Positions 53,487 to 63,160 of a stretch of DNA of 64,000 bases are shown here, piece after piece. Position numbers and translations under genes: made by a program. The DNA comes from Membranipora membranacea (Eukaryota; Bryozoa; Gymnolaemata; Cheilostomatida; Membraniporidae). The stretch is from the NCBI GenBank assembly GCA_914767715.1, contig OU612065.1, positions 29,202,001 to 29,266,000 on the forward strand, read 5' to 3'. The notes beneath the pieces are model-generated. The model was not told where the DNA came from. It was given only the letters and a program-made list of their open reading frames with translations, and did no database searches. Within the stretch, counting starts at the first letter, position 1, and each line of letters begins with the position of its first letter.

Positions 53487-54380
53487 TTAGTTGCAGCATT
53501 GTCCTCCAGTTACAGAATAGCAGTGGTCATCATTGAACTGGTAGCCAGCTCTACATCTGCGTGGAGCGGGTGGGGAATACGGACAGCACCAGGGGTAACC
53601 GCTTCAATCTGGTATTAAATAAGTAGATTGGTAGCATCCATTGCCATTAGTGCCAGACTGCCAGGGACTACTAGCACTGACACCAAGCCGGTAACCACTA
53701 CGACAGATTTGCGCCGCTGAAATGAACAAAATAAGTTAAACTACATTTATAATATAGACAGCTGGGGCTGGTTTCAATTAGAGATTTAGCTGGCCTTTGC
53801 CGTGCTTTCACGGCTAAAAGTCAGCTAAAGCTCAGCCACCCACTAATTCGAGTTTCAATTCGCATAAATTTAGTACATAGCTGATGTTTAGCATTATCAT
53901 GGCAGTTCTGTTTCAGGCGGCTATCACTCAGCTAACATGCTATATCATATGTAATATATTAGTCTGAGCCCCCCACACGTGACTTGGAATATTTTTGAAA
54001 TACCACAACTTTAGTTTTACTCCTAAATCATAAGCTGACAATCAGAAAACTGATGAAAGCAGGATTGAGACAAACTATTGCCAATTTATGTATAATACTA
54101 ACATGTATTCTGGGCCAGCGCAGCGAAAGCAATCAGAGCCAACACAGCAATCCTGAAATGTATAAAATGAGAAGATAAATACAAAATTAAAAAACCATTA
54201 CAATATAATTATAATTAAAACATATTCTTGATGTCTTGATGTCTTGATGATGACAACAAGGGTGCCAGTATAACTGGATTCATTTTTGTTATTGAAACAA
54301 AATGCCAATTGTTTTCCGAAAAATAAGGAAAGGAAACGATGAATATCCTTCAGATGCCATAACAGTTACCAAAATTTCAT
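53487..54380 (-). pseudogene. Secreted Cys-rich precursor family, copy 1 (probable pseudogene)
   Basis: Exons 54380-54370, 54152-54103 and 53716-53487 follow the family pattern. The signal peptide (MKFWIAVLALIAFAALAQN) is intact and very close to copy 2. The Cys-rich exon has the usual first cysteine motif (CRSGY) and C-terminal motifs (CRAGYQF, C-x7-CC-N-stop), but an in-frame TGA at 53604-53606 interrupts it before the CC pair. The spacing to the second cysteine is stretched and the tetrabasic site is missing. The exon 2 donor (GTTAGT) and exon 1 donor (GTAACT) are weaker than in the other copies. It is most simply a decaying duplicate of copy 2. A sequencing error is the alternative. Confidence 0.7.
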
Positions 54381-56410
54381 TATGAACCTAGTTTTGTCGT
54401 TTCAATTTATTCAGATTGAACTCCAATGGTAATGTCTTGAGAGGCAGGGTAGTACGATTGACTTGTGACTTGGTCACGTCTCTTTTATATTCTTTTAGTT
54501 GCAATCAATTGGTTTCAATAGGGTGAGCTAAGCCGAGCTGATTGGTTGTTTGATCCATAAAAAAACACAAATCAGCTCGGCCTTAGTGTGAAGACTGACA
54601 CGCACTTTCCAGCGGTTCCCGAGCTGTTTTGATCGAAGAATTTTAGTGCGGGAGGCCAAAGTATAATTATCGTCTGTGGCAGTCTCTTTCGAAGTTGCAG
54701 CTTGATCTCTGTTCACTGGAACGGACGAAATTTCCCTTGGGAGAACCGAGAGTTGACAACAAAATCCACATGAGAACGTAATGAACAAAAACGAACAAGA
54801 AAGGGTCATGATGTTGGGTTGTTGCTTATATTGTTTTATTAGCCCCTGATCTTAACAGTTGATGGTCGGCTCTTCTCAGTACAAAATTGTATTTAATCAC
54901 TTAATGTAGACCCATGAATGTATAAATACTTATTTATACCTATTTATATGCTTATGTGTAGTCCAAACTGATCACTATAGTCCTTGATCAATAATCTTTC
55001 CTATCAGCCCTGTGGAGAATTATACAACACGTGATTCATACTAGATTACATTTGATTCAGTTCGTCTGCATTCCGGATTATTCTCCTCCACTGATATATC
55101 CACAGGCAATTTGCCTCAGGCTTATCAGTAAAGGGGAAGCAATTTTAAACAAAGGCAAACTGGATAAAACTTGATCTAGCTAGCTTCACATTCATTACTT
55201 CAAATAACCAATATCAATTTGACCGGTCAGAACCCAGAATTTAAATTTTCTTTTGCATCATGTGGTCATCAAGTTCAAATCATTGTAATAATAAGAATAG
55301 CGTGTACTATATGCGATGATCATTAGGGTTGTGTACTGTTACAGTCGGAGGTAGCCTTCCTTACAAAGATATTTTGGAAGTAGTTACGTATTTCAATGTT
55401 GACATTGACTTGGAATTAATTATAAGCTCTTTCCATCAACAAAATGGAGGTGTGGTGCATGTCAGCAGAATATTTCAAGAGGGTCATGTTAATGCCAGCG
55501 GCCTGCTTTTTGACAAAGAAGGTTGTCATATGACCAGCATACAATTTTTAACATCCTCGTCATGATAATGTCACAGAGTAAGGGTATATCCTTACTCTGT
55601 GATCATGTCAGTATGGAATTAAAAGTCAATCAATGTGGTGTTAGATATCTAATAATTTTGTTGTGACAGTGGAAGAGCCTGCACCAAGTTACTCATGTTG
55701 CATAGAATCGAATTCCAAAGAAAATGTAAGATGGAAAAATGCAAGCAATTAGATATATTGATATGAAAGTATAATGTTTGGCGAAGTAAGAAGAGAGGCT
55801 GCATCTTTCTTTGGATGCTGATTTTGTTTTGATTGAAGCTCAGGACTTTTATGGAACTAGAAGAGCCTGCACCAAGTTTTATTTTTCAAGCAATGGAAAA
55901 TAACTTTTTATAAGATTATCATGTTTGTAAATAAAAGGCTGGCATGGAATAAATTGTGATTGGAACACCGTTAAACTTACACCGCCTCATTCCTAGTGCT
56001 GATGTCAACACTTGCAGATGATCACGACAATCACCTTTATTTAGTCCAGAAGGAAATTAAAGTATGATTGGGATGTCAAACATTAATTTGTGTTCTTGTA
56101 TCGCAATCTAATACAATTTTGATATGATAAGCAAGATGATGAATTTTGCATTTATACACAAACTCTCTATTAAGGTTGCAATTCACTGACAGGTCTGTCT
56201 TCATATGAAACCTACCAGACTGCCTATGTTTGGTAATGACGCAAAGTTAATTCAGTCATCTGAAAGTATAGCTTCAGAGTAACAAAAAATCATTATAAAT
56301 TATTGGATTTATTTAATCACTGAAAGATTAATATTTTAAAATAAACATAAGTACAAACAAATGGATTTCAAATTGGTGGATGAAAGTTAAGTGTATCTGT
56401 CCGTATTCAA
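54381..56410. other. Upstream of copy 1, spacer
   Basis: Contains the TATA-like box of copy 1 (minus strand TATAAAAG, 54489-54482) in a block matching the copy 2 promoter. It also holds a 13-bp inverted repeat (AGCCGAGCTGATT arm) at about 54531-54583, a perfect hairpin at 55571-55602, and a direct repeat AGAGCCTGCACCAAGTT at about 55674 and 55862. No gene is called. Confidence 0.55.
55571..55602. repeat. Perfect 13-bp hairpin
   Basis: Arm TCACAGAGTAAGG, 6-nt loop, exact complement. Confidence 0.85.
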
Positions 56411-57377
56411 CTAGTTGCAGCACCATCCTCCATTTGCAGAGTAGCAGTGGCCATCACTGAACTGATAGCCGGCTCTACATGTGGGTGGAGGAAGTGGGCA
56501 GCACCACATGCGCCCCTCATCTGGTACGATCGCACGCTTCCTCCTCATGAATATATCAGTCGCATAGCATCCTCTGCGAAATGTGCTCGACAAGCTGTAA
56601 CCACTACGACAGTATGCCGCTGAAATGAACAATATAATTATGATAAAACTAAATATAATCAAGCCAGCTGGAGCCCACCAATATATGAATGTAGAGATTT
56701 AGGTTGGCTGTTGGAATTTTTTTTAAATGAAGAAAAAGCACGAAACCAAAATCAAATTGAGGGTGAATATTGTTGGCTTATTTTTCTGGTTTTTATGTAA
56801 CATGTGCTTTGTAAATTTGCACAGTAATCTGGACGGAGTAAATGCTTTTCAAATATGTTGCATCTCTAGCCTTCTTCCAAAAGTGAGCTTAGAAAAATTT
56901 TCCCATTGCAGAAAACAAGATCATTTTAAATATTAGTAAAATACAACTACAAAGCTCATAACGGTCAATCAGTGAGACTATCATCAATAGGGAAAATATC
57001 GGACTATCTCATACATTTATTTATTAAAGCAAGGTTTTAAAGGACTAGATTTATGCATAAAAACTACCTGTATTCTGGGCCAGTGTGGTGAGAACAATCA
57101 GAGCCAACACAGCTATCCTGAAATGTATAAAAGTAAGAAGTTTAATACGAAGTTGGTAAATATGATAATGATCCACTTATAATAATCTGATGTGTGCGCT
57201 TAAATTGTGTCAGGATAGCTGGTAGTAGCATTGCATTATCAACCACTTTCCCAACCAGTGGTGGCGGTAAATATAGATGTAATTACATTGTCCATGAAAC
57301 AAATACCATTATATTGGAAAAAGGGAAAAGAAACAATGAATGTCCTTAAAATGTAGCAAAACTTACCAAATCTTCAT
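56411..57377 (-). CDS. Secreted Cys-rich precursor family, copy 2
   Basis: Exons 57377-57367 (11 nt), 57117-57068 (50 nt) and 56619-56411 give 89 residues. The signal peptide is MKIWIAVLALIVLTTLAQN. The first segment has C-x13-C (CRSGY ... GCYA), followed by a tetrabasic furin-type site MRRKR-A. The C-terminal part runs CC-x6-C-x10-C-x7-CC-N, eight cysteines in all. This predicts a secreted, disulfide-rich peptide cut in the late secretory pathway. I know no family with this pattern. The CC pairs and basic cleavage site recall processed peptide hormones, host-defence peptides or venom-type peptides, but nothing in the sequence decides among these. It shares promoter, signal peptide and flanks with copy 1. 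Confidence 0.8.
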
Positions 57378-58357
57378 GATGAAAAAAGTTTGTTGATTAG
57401 ATTCTTCACAGATTAGAATTCCAGCTAATGTCTTGAGCGCAGGGCAGTATGATTGATTTTTGACTTGGTCCTGCCTATTTTATATTCCTTCAGTTGCGCT
57501 TCAAAAGCGGTAAAACTGTAGTTGTTCGGGGCAGCCCACTCAAATAATAAGGTGCTTGATAATAACATGACTAGAAATTACTAGAAATGAACGAGGAAGG
57601 GGCGTGTTGTGATTTCCATTTGTTACATAATTTTTTTATGAGCCTCAGGTCCAAACAGTTTTTGGTCGACTCTTCCTCAGTGCCAACTGATCCACCTGCA
57701 GCCATCTTGTTTGTTTGAATTAATTCCCCTCCAGACTTTGCAGAAGAGGATTATTTGTCCGTCATTAAGTGCACTTGTTACATCATTCGGAATTTCCAAC
57801 GCCTCGTCAATTGTTGTTTACGACTCTAGGCAGACGGTTGAACCTGTAATCGGCTTCCTCGTTCATAATGCTGGGGGGGGGGGGATTGTAAGAACTGGTG
57901 ATACATTCACATCAGGCACCAGGTCGGAGAGATTTGTGATTTCTTTGTTCGTGGATACCTGTTACAGTTAGCTAATAGTGATGTTTAATCTGTGTAGGTT
58001 TTTATGCCTTCAGCGCTATGTGGTTTTGCAACGCTTCTTTTCTCACACAAAACAGCGGTTTTATATTTTGATGCTGTATTAGAGGGATGCATTCATTTTC
58101 AGGGTTCAAAATTAATGGTCTGTATAGTTTTGATAAGTGAAAGTCCATTACTTTGCTGTCGAGGCTCAGATTCAGAGTTGAGTTTTCATCCTTTATTCTT
58201 GAGTTCTCTATAGAACTCAGCACTGACATTGGATATATTGTGTTGATGCTTTTTGTTTATTTTGTTTTAGCTATTGTGATGAAAAAAGGCAATTTATAAT
58301 TACATGAAATTAGCATGTGTAGTACTAACATTTTGCAAAAAATTAATCGACTGTTTT
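57378..58357. other. Spacer between copies 2 and 3
   Basis: Holds the TATA-like box of copy 2 (57484-57477, minus) and a G11 run at about 57872. An 86-codon plus-strand open frame (57711-57971) has no recognisable content. Confidence 0.55.
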
Positions 58358-59053
58358 TTAAGTTCCATTTAATTGTTTAATATCATAAAAATTAAAAAAA
58401 TAGGGATGTGCCAAGTTGTGACGGTCATTTTTACACACGGTGGTGTGCAGCCATTGGTTTTGACATGTAGAGGCCCATAGGACCCTAGAAATAGCCTTGC
58501 AGACTTCAGTGTAGTGTTGTCCAGGACAGCAGAAGTGATCGTCCCCGACTTCACTAATAGTTAGTTCCTGTCCAGCGAGTGGGAGAAAGGTACAACCCGG
58601 AGCATAGGAAGTTGTAATTATGTTACCTCCTCCACAAGGTCTAGAAAAAGCTGAAGAAAATGGCTGATGTGAGATTTGCAGAAAAAGTTTACACTACAAT
58701 CCTGTATGTCTATTTTATGAAACATGTCCAAAAACAAAAATTTGGTTTTTATTGAAAAGTATATATATCGTAAGATGAGTAGAATTTGCAATATTGACAA
58801 CTCACCTAATCCATCACTTGCTGCTGCAAAGATGAGCAGGGCGGCTACTACAAATCTAAAATTGGAACAAATCAAAGTTGTTAATAAAAAAATATACAGC
58901 ATTTGATCAGCACAGTTAGTAAAGTTAGTAATGTTAATCAATTAGTTAGAGACTAACTTCTTGCACTGATTGAGCATCTCCGCATTTCAAGCCATGGTAA
59001 AGCAAACCAGGCTAATCAAAGACGATATAGGCGTAAACTTACAGAAATCTCAT
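58358..59053 (-). CDS. Secreted Cys-rich precursor family, copy 3 (diverged)
   Basis: Exons 59053-59043 (11 nt), 58855-58806 (50 nt) and 58650-58358 give 117 residues. The first two exons have exactly the lengths and phases of the other copies, and the signal peptide is MRFLFVVAALLIFAAASDG. The third exon keeps C-x13-C (CGGGNIITTSYAPGC) and a CC pair (HFCCPGQHY), then three spaced single cysteines. It lacks the basic cleavage site and the terminal CC, and it runs on into an AT-rich tail (ending QLNGT). Either it has diverged or its end is shifted in frame. The acceptor at 58651 (CATTTTCTTCAG) is strong and gives the right phase. Confidence 0.62.
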
Positions 59054-60151
59054 AATGATGGTTGCTCAGTTTATTTCTTCACTAGCTGTATTTATTCCAC
59101 CTTTGAATTGTTCTACTCTCCTCCAGATACTTGTCACCTGGTTGGTCACTCACCACCTTATATAGTCATTAAATGCAGACCTTTTCTACAGAAGCACAAT
59201 GCAGGCGGTTTACCGATAACAATCAAGCCTAGTCACTGGGAGGGTAATATTCTCCTATTCTTGAGGAAGTTTTGCAAGGTCTACAAAATTTGGACCTGAT
59301 ATTTACTCTACTCTAGGCAGATCTTTAGGTGTACGAAGCATAGGTGCATTGGTACCTTTTGCACTGAGAGGGGCTCGTATCATCCAACATATCAACCGAC
59401 TGTCGGTGAAATATGTGCTTCCTGATCAAAAACTGCAGAATCAGTTTTTTATTGCTTCACCTGCCTTTACTTCAAGTTGTCAATCAGCTTGTTTAAATTT
59501 GGTTCTATATGATTGGCATGTTTTCATCAAATTTTTGTAAGGGAAGACATTTTGCATAATGTTAAGTCACAGGTGGTGACTCTGCAATACCAGTAGTGTA
59601 CGGTTTGGCCTTGGTTCAAAGCTGGATTAATGTAGAGATGATATTTCTCTCTTTCTAAAAGCTCGCTGAGCACTTATATGTTCGGATCTAGCTGATCAAC
59701 TGAAAGAGCAAAGTATGACATTTGTGTCCATTTCATTAAATTGTTCACCAGCAAAAGCTGCAAGGTATATATTTCAATAGTGTCCAGGTCAAAGGCGCAG
59801 ACAAGAATCCCTCAGGATTAATGTTTTGTATTTGAATCAGCTTCTCATAATTACTATGGGGATGAAATCTGATAAGGATAATGGGGTAGCCTGCGATGTG
59901 AGAATCTAATTTCTGTTTATTTTTATGTTAATGACAAGATAGCTTCAGAAAAGAATGAATTGTATGTAATCATGAAAATGAAAATTGAACGAAATTAATT
60001 CAAAAAACATTTATTGATAGTTTCAGAAAAGAATGTATTGCATGCAATGATGAAAATGAAATTGAACAAAATTTGTCCACATAAAAACATGATTTGCAAT
60101 TTGTTGATGGAACCATTCAGCTGTGGTGTGATAGAGTCGCTCTGTGATCCA
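59054..60151. other. Spacer between copies 3 and 4
   Basis: Holds the TATA box of copy 3 (59164-59157, minus, TATATAAG). A short direct duplication built on CAGAAAAGAATG lies at about 59945-59998 and 60023-60075, next to the 3' end of copy 4. No gene was seen. Confidence 0.55.
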
Positions 60152-61023
60152 TTAGCAGCAGCACCACCCTCCAGTGACAGCGTAGCAGTTCTTATCACAG
60201 TGGAATGTGCTACTGTACCAGAAGCCGGCTCTACATCTGGGTGGGGGTGTGGTGGTGGAGATGGCCGGGCAGCACCAGCGGATCCTGAGAAGTCCTCCAT
60301 CAATGGGGAGAGCGCGCCTCTTTCTTGGTATTTCACCTGGACCGTAGATGTCTATGTCATCGGCAGCATAACAGCCAGTCCGATAGATTGAGGAATACGA
60401 ATATCCAGTACGGCAGCGCGCATCTGTAAATATAAGAGGTTTACTTTCTATATTGCAAAATCATATGTGATTGTGTATCATGAGGTCTCATTCAACATCA
60501 AAGTATAAGCATACAAGATAATATATTTTGATAGTGGTAATTTTGTGGTGATATCAGCGAGGATGATATGATAATGAAAGTTTGTCAAAAAGAGAATTTA
60601 TGCTCTCACAAAAAAAAGAGAAGACAATCACATATTATTTATCTGCAAAAATGTTGCAGCTGCACCAAAATACATCAAACAAGTACTTACTTGCACTGTG
60701 AGCCAGGACAAGGATGAGAACCAGAGATGAAGTCACAATCCTGTAACAGAAAATATTGACAAGATAAGATAACTATACTGACATGGAAACTGAAAATATA
60801 ATATATGTGTACCTGTTCAGAGTGCAAATTCTGTACCAATAATTAATAATAGCCAATGATCTGTAAAACTTGTAATATATTGCTTGCTATTGACCTTTCA
60901 ATGAGACGAGTAGTAGAATCTACTCTATATAAATGTGTTCTGAGCTGAAAAATCTGAATATGATATACTTTTTTGCATATTAAATGTTATGAGAAGAAAC
61001 CAGTTTACTTACCAAAAATTCAT
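60152..61023 (-). CDS. Secreted Cys-rich precursor family, copy 4
   Basis: Exons 61023-61013, 60740-60691 and 60423-60152 give 110 residues. The signal peptide is MNFWIVTSSLVLILVLAHS. It has C-x13-C (CRTGYSYSSIYRTGC), an acidic linker, a furin-type site PRKRR, then CC-x11-C-x11-C-x3-C-x7-CCC. This is the longest precursor with a cleavage site, and it has extra cysteines compared with copy 2. The second Cys-rich half keeps the RCRAG and GGW motifs of copy 2. The predicted role is the same: a secreted, proteolytically matured peptide of unknown activity. A 125-codon plus-strand frame over the same exon is a shadow. Confidence 0.8.
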
Positions 61024-62368
61024 GATGCAAGTAAGACAGAAGAGCAAAACTAAGTATTGATATCAGGCGCAGAGTAGTACGATCCGATGTGAGATGATCT
61101 GAAATGAGCTCACTTTTATTTCAAAATCTTGAAGGTTTAAGTCACATAATTATTTGTATGGATTTTTTTAGAGACACCAAAGGCGGTTCAAATTATAGCA
61201 GTTCATACTTAATTGTACATCTGATCAAGGAAACAGACAAGGAAACACTTAATTATGGTGCTCATTCAACAATAGCCTTGACTCCACCATGCACTTGAAC
61301 TTCCCTCCAAAACCTCTGGCTCTTCTTTTATCACAGGTTTTGCATTTTTAGGTTGTGACAGGGGCCAAAGTCTTGTATCAATTAGATGATGAGCCTCCCT
61401 TCTTTCTTGAGGGTGTAATTATAAAGGTTTTTTCAAGAGACACCATTGGCTGGTTCAAATTATAGCAGTAGATTCTTAATTATACCGCTGTTCAAGGAAA
61501 TAGACAAGGAAACATAAATTCTGTTGCTCATTTTTCAATAGCCTTGCTTCCATCTTGCACTTCAGATTCCCTTACACAAGAAGTCTTGCTCTTCTCTAAT
61601 TCCAAGTTTGGAATTTTTTGGATTGGATAGGGGCCACAGACTTTTTATTAATCACGGGTCTGACCCACAGTTAAGTGTGAACCACCCTCTCCACTCCCAT
61701 GAAATTGCTGAAAACTGATTATTATCAAATAATCACACGGTCTCCCATATGCAATTAACTTCCTTGTTTGACTTTTGAACGCAGACTATTCTTGCGAGAT
61801 ATGAAGAACAAATATCTTATATGATCATGGATGGTTACCGAGGAGGTGGAGGCAATTCATAGATTATGATTGGTGTTAGAGCTGAGCTATACTAGAAAAT
61901 TCAAAACTTTAACGACTTTTGCAAAATGGCATAGAAGTCATACATGCACAACTCCTTAAGTAGCACAATTTGCTTTAGAGTGAATTGCTATTAGCTGTAT
62001 ATTTTTAGAACTGAAAATGTATTTTTTTATTCTCCCTTTATAAATGTCTAATGGAAATTTATAAAATAGGCTTCCTATTAAAAAAATGCGCTGCATACAT
62101 GCTCAAATGAGGTTTGTTCGTGAAAACACACTGCATTTTAACATAAAAAGGCTTTCATCAAACTTTGATAAAGTAAAGTGGTAACAATTGAGGTTTCCAC
62201 CATTGAAGAATTATATTATTACTTTTGCTAACGGGTAAAATCGCTTTCTCAATGAGGAACAACAAATAAAAAAAATGGTCAGTCAAATTTATTTCTGTGA
62301 ATGATTTTATATGTTTGGAATCATTATATTTGTGTCATAAAAAGCAAAGCTTGTCATGTTTCATAGAA
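61024..62368. other. Spacer between copies 4 and 5 with a tandem duplication
   Basis: Holds a TATA-like box of copy 4 (61120-61113, minus, AATAAAAG). Two tandem, diverged copies of a unit of about 265 bp follow (about 61140-61400 and 61418-61680), both containing GAGACACCA and GGTTCAAATTATAGCAG. Confidence 0.6.
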
Positions 62369-63160
62369 TCAACAGCAGCACCATGCTCCAGCATGACGGT
62401 AGCAGTCATTCTCGTTCTTAATTGAAGTAAAGACGTAGTCAGGTTTGCAATAGCAGCAGTAGGCACTTGAACGCTTCCTTCTAACTGCAGGGCCGAAGCC
62501 TCCTCCCCCTCCTCCTCCTCCAATCAGATGGGTGACATCAGCACACAGGCTGTGTTCTTTGATGTAGCCAAACTCCTCACCACTCTTGCAATCTGTTCAA
62601 ATCAAAACAAAGTACTGTGTGAGATGTGTATACATTTGTTTTATCAGCTATTGTGCTGTTCAAACGAGCTAAGATTATAAATACTTGATTGATACGTTGA
62701 TTCAATTCGATAGAGGATGCACCTCCATCTCGTTGATAATCATTGCAACCAAGTCAAGAGTGCATACAATTTTTTGCCTGGATACAAGAATGAATGATAC
62801 TGGGTAACAATGACCCTATACACACAGAAAACTGTAATGCTTGGATTGTTTTAAGGATGATTAAAACTTACTGTATCCATAAGTCACTGCTACAAAGACA
62901 AGGAATGCCGCTGTTGTCAATCTACAAAACAGACGAGACCATCGAATAGAATACAAAACTGTACGGTATATATGAAGGCTGTACAGGTTTGGTGCCTCTA
63001 TTTCCTTGATCTGCAAATATGCCACACTGTGCATCAATGTAGAAATTGCATGCTGCGATCTAACCACATACCATTTGTATGTACGTTAACTTAAAACAGA
63101 TTGTTACCAAAGGAAAGTGAAAGTAAATAATTAAAATTAAACTGCTTACAGTATTCTCAT
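62369..63160 (-). CDS. Secreted Cys-rich precursor family, copy 5
   Basis: Exons 63160-63150, 62921-62872 and 62592-62369 give 94 residues. The signal peptide is MRILLTTAAFLVFVAVTYG. It has C-x14-C (CKSGEEFGYIKEHSLC), a run of eight glycines, a furin-type site VRRKR-S, then CC-x1-C-x14-C-x7-CCC ending GAWCCC and a stop. The oligoglycine linker before the cleavage site is unique to this copy. It is the first gene of the tandem array in transcription order. A TATA box (TATAAAT, 63296-63290 minus) lies about 130 bp upstream of the ATG. Confidence 0.8.

Noticed and set aside
53604-53606. TGA read as selenocysteine in copy 1
   Set aside because: The other copies do not have Cys at this place, no SECIS-like structure was identified, and the copy shows other signs of decay.
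54528-54809. 93-codon minus-strand frame with a hydrophobic start (MTLSCSFLF)
   Set aside because: It overlaps the insert and inverted repeat upstream of peptide copy 1, has no counterpart upstream of copy 2, and has no Cys-rich body.
57711-57971. 86-codon plus-strand frame in the peptide cluster as a KATNIP exon
   Set aside because: No splice context of the right phase and no resemblance to KATNIP.
60014-60391. 125-codon plus-strand frame
   Set aside because: It is antisense to the Cys-rich exon of peptide copy 4, whose splice phases and motifs are convincing.
53487-63160. Assignment of the peptide family to insulin/relaxin
   Set aside because: The two-part layout with a CC-bearing end is similar, but cysteine spacing does not match the insulin pattern.
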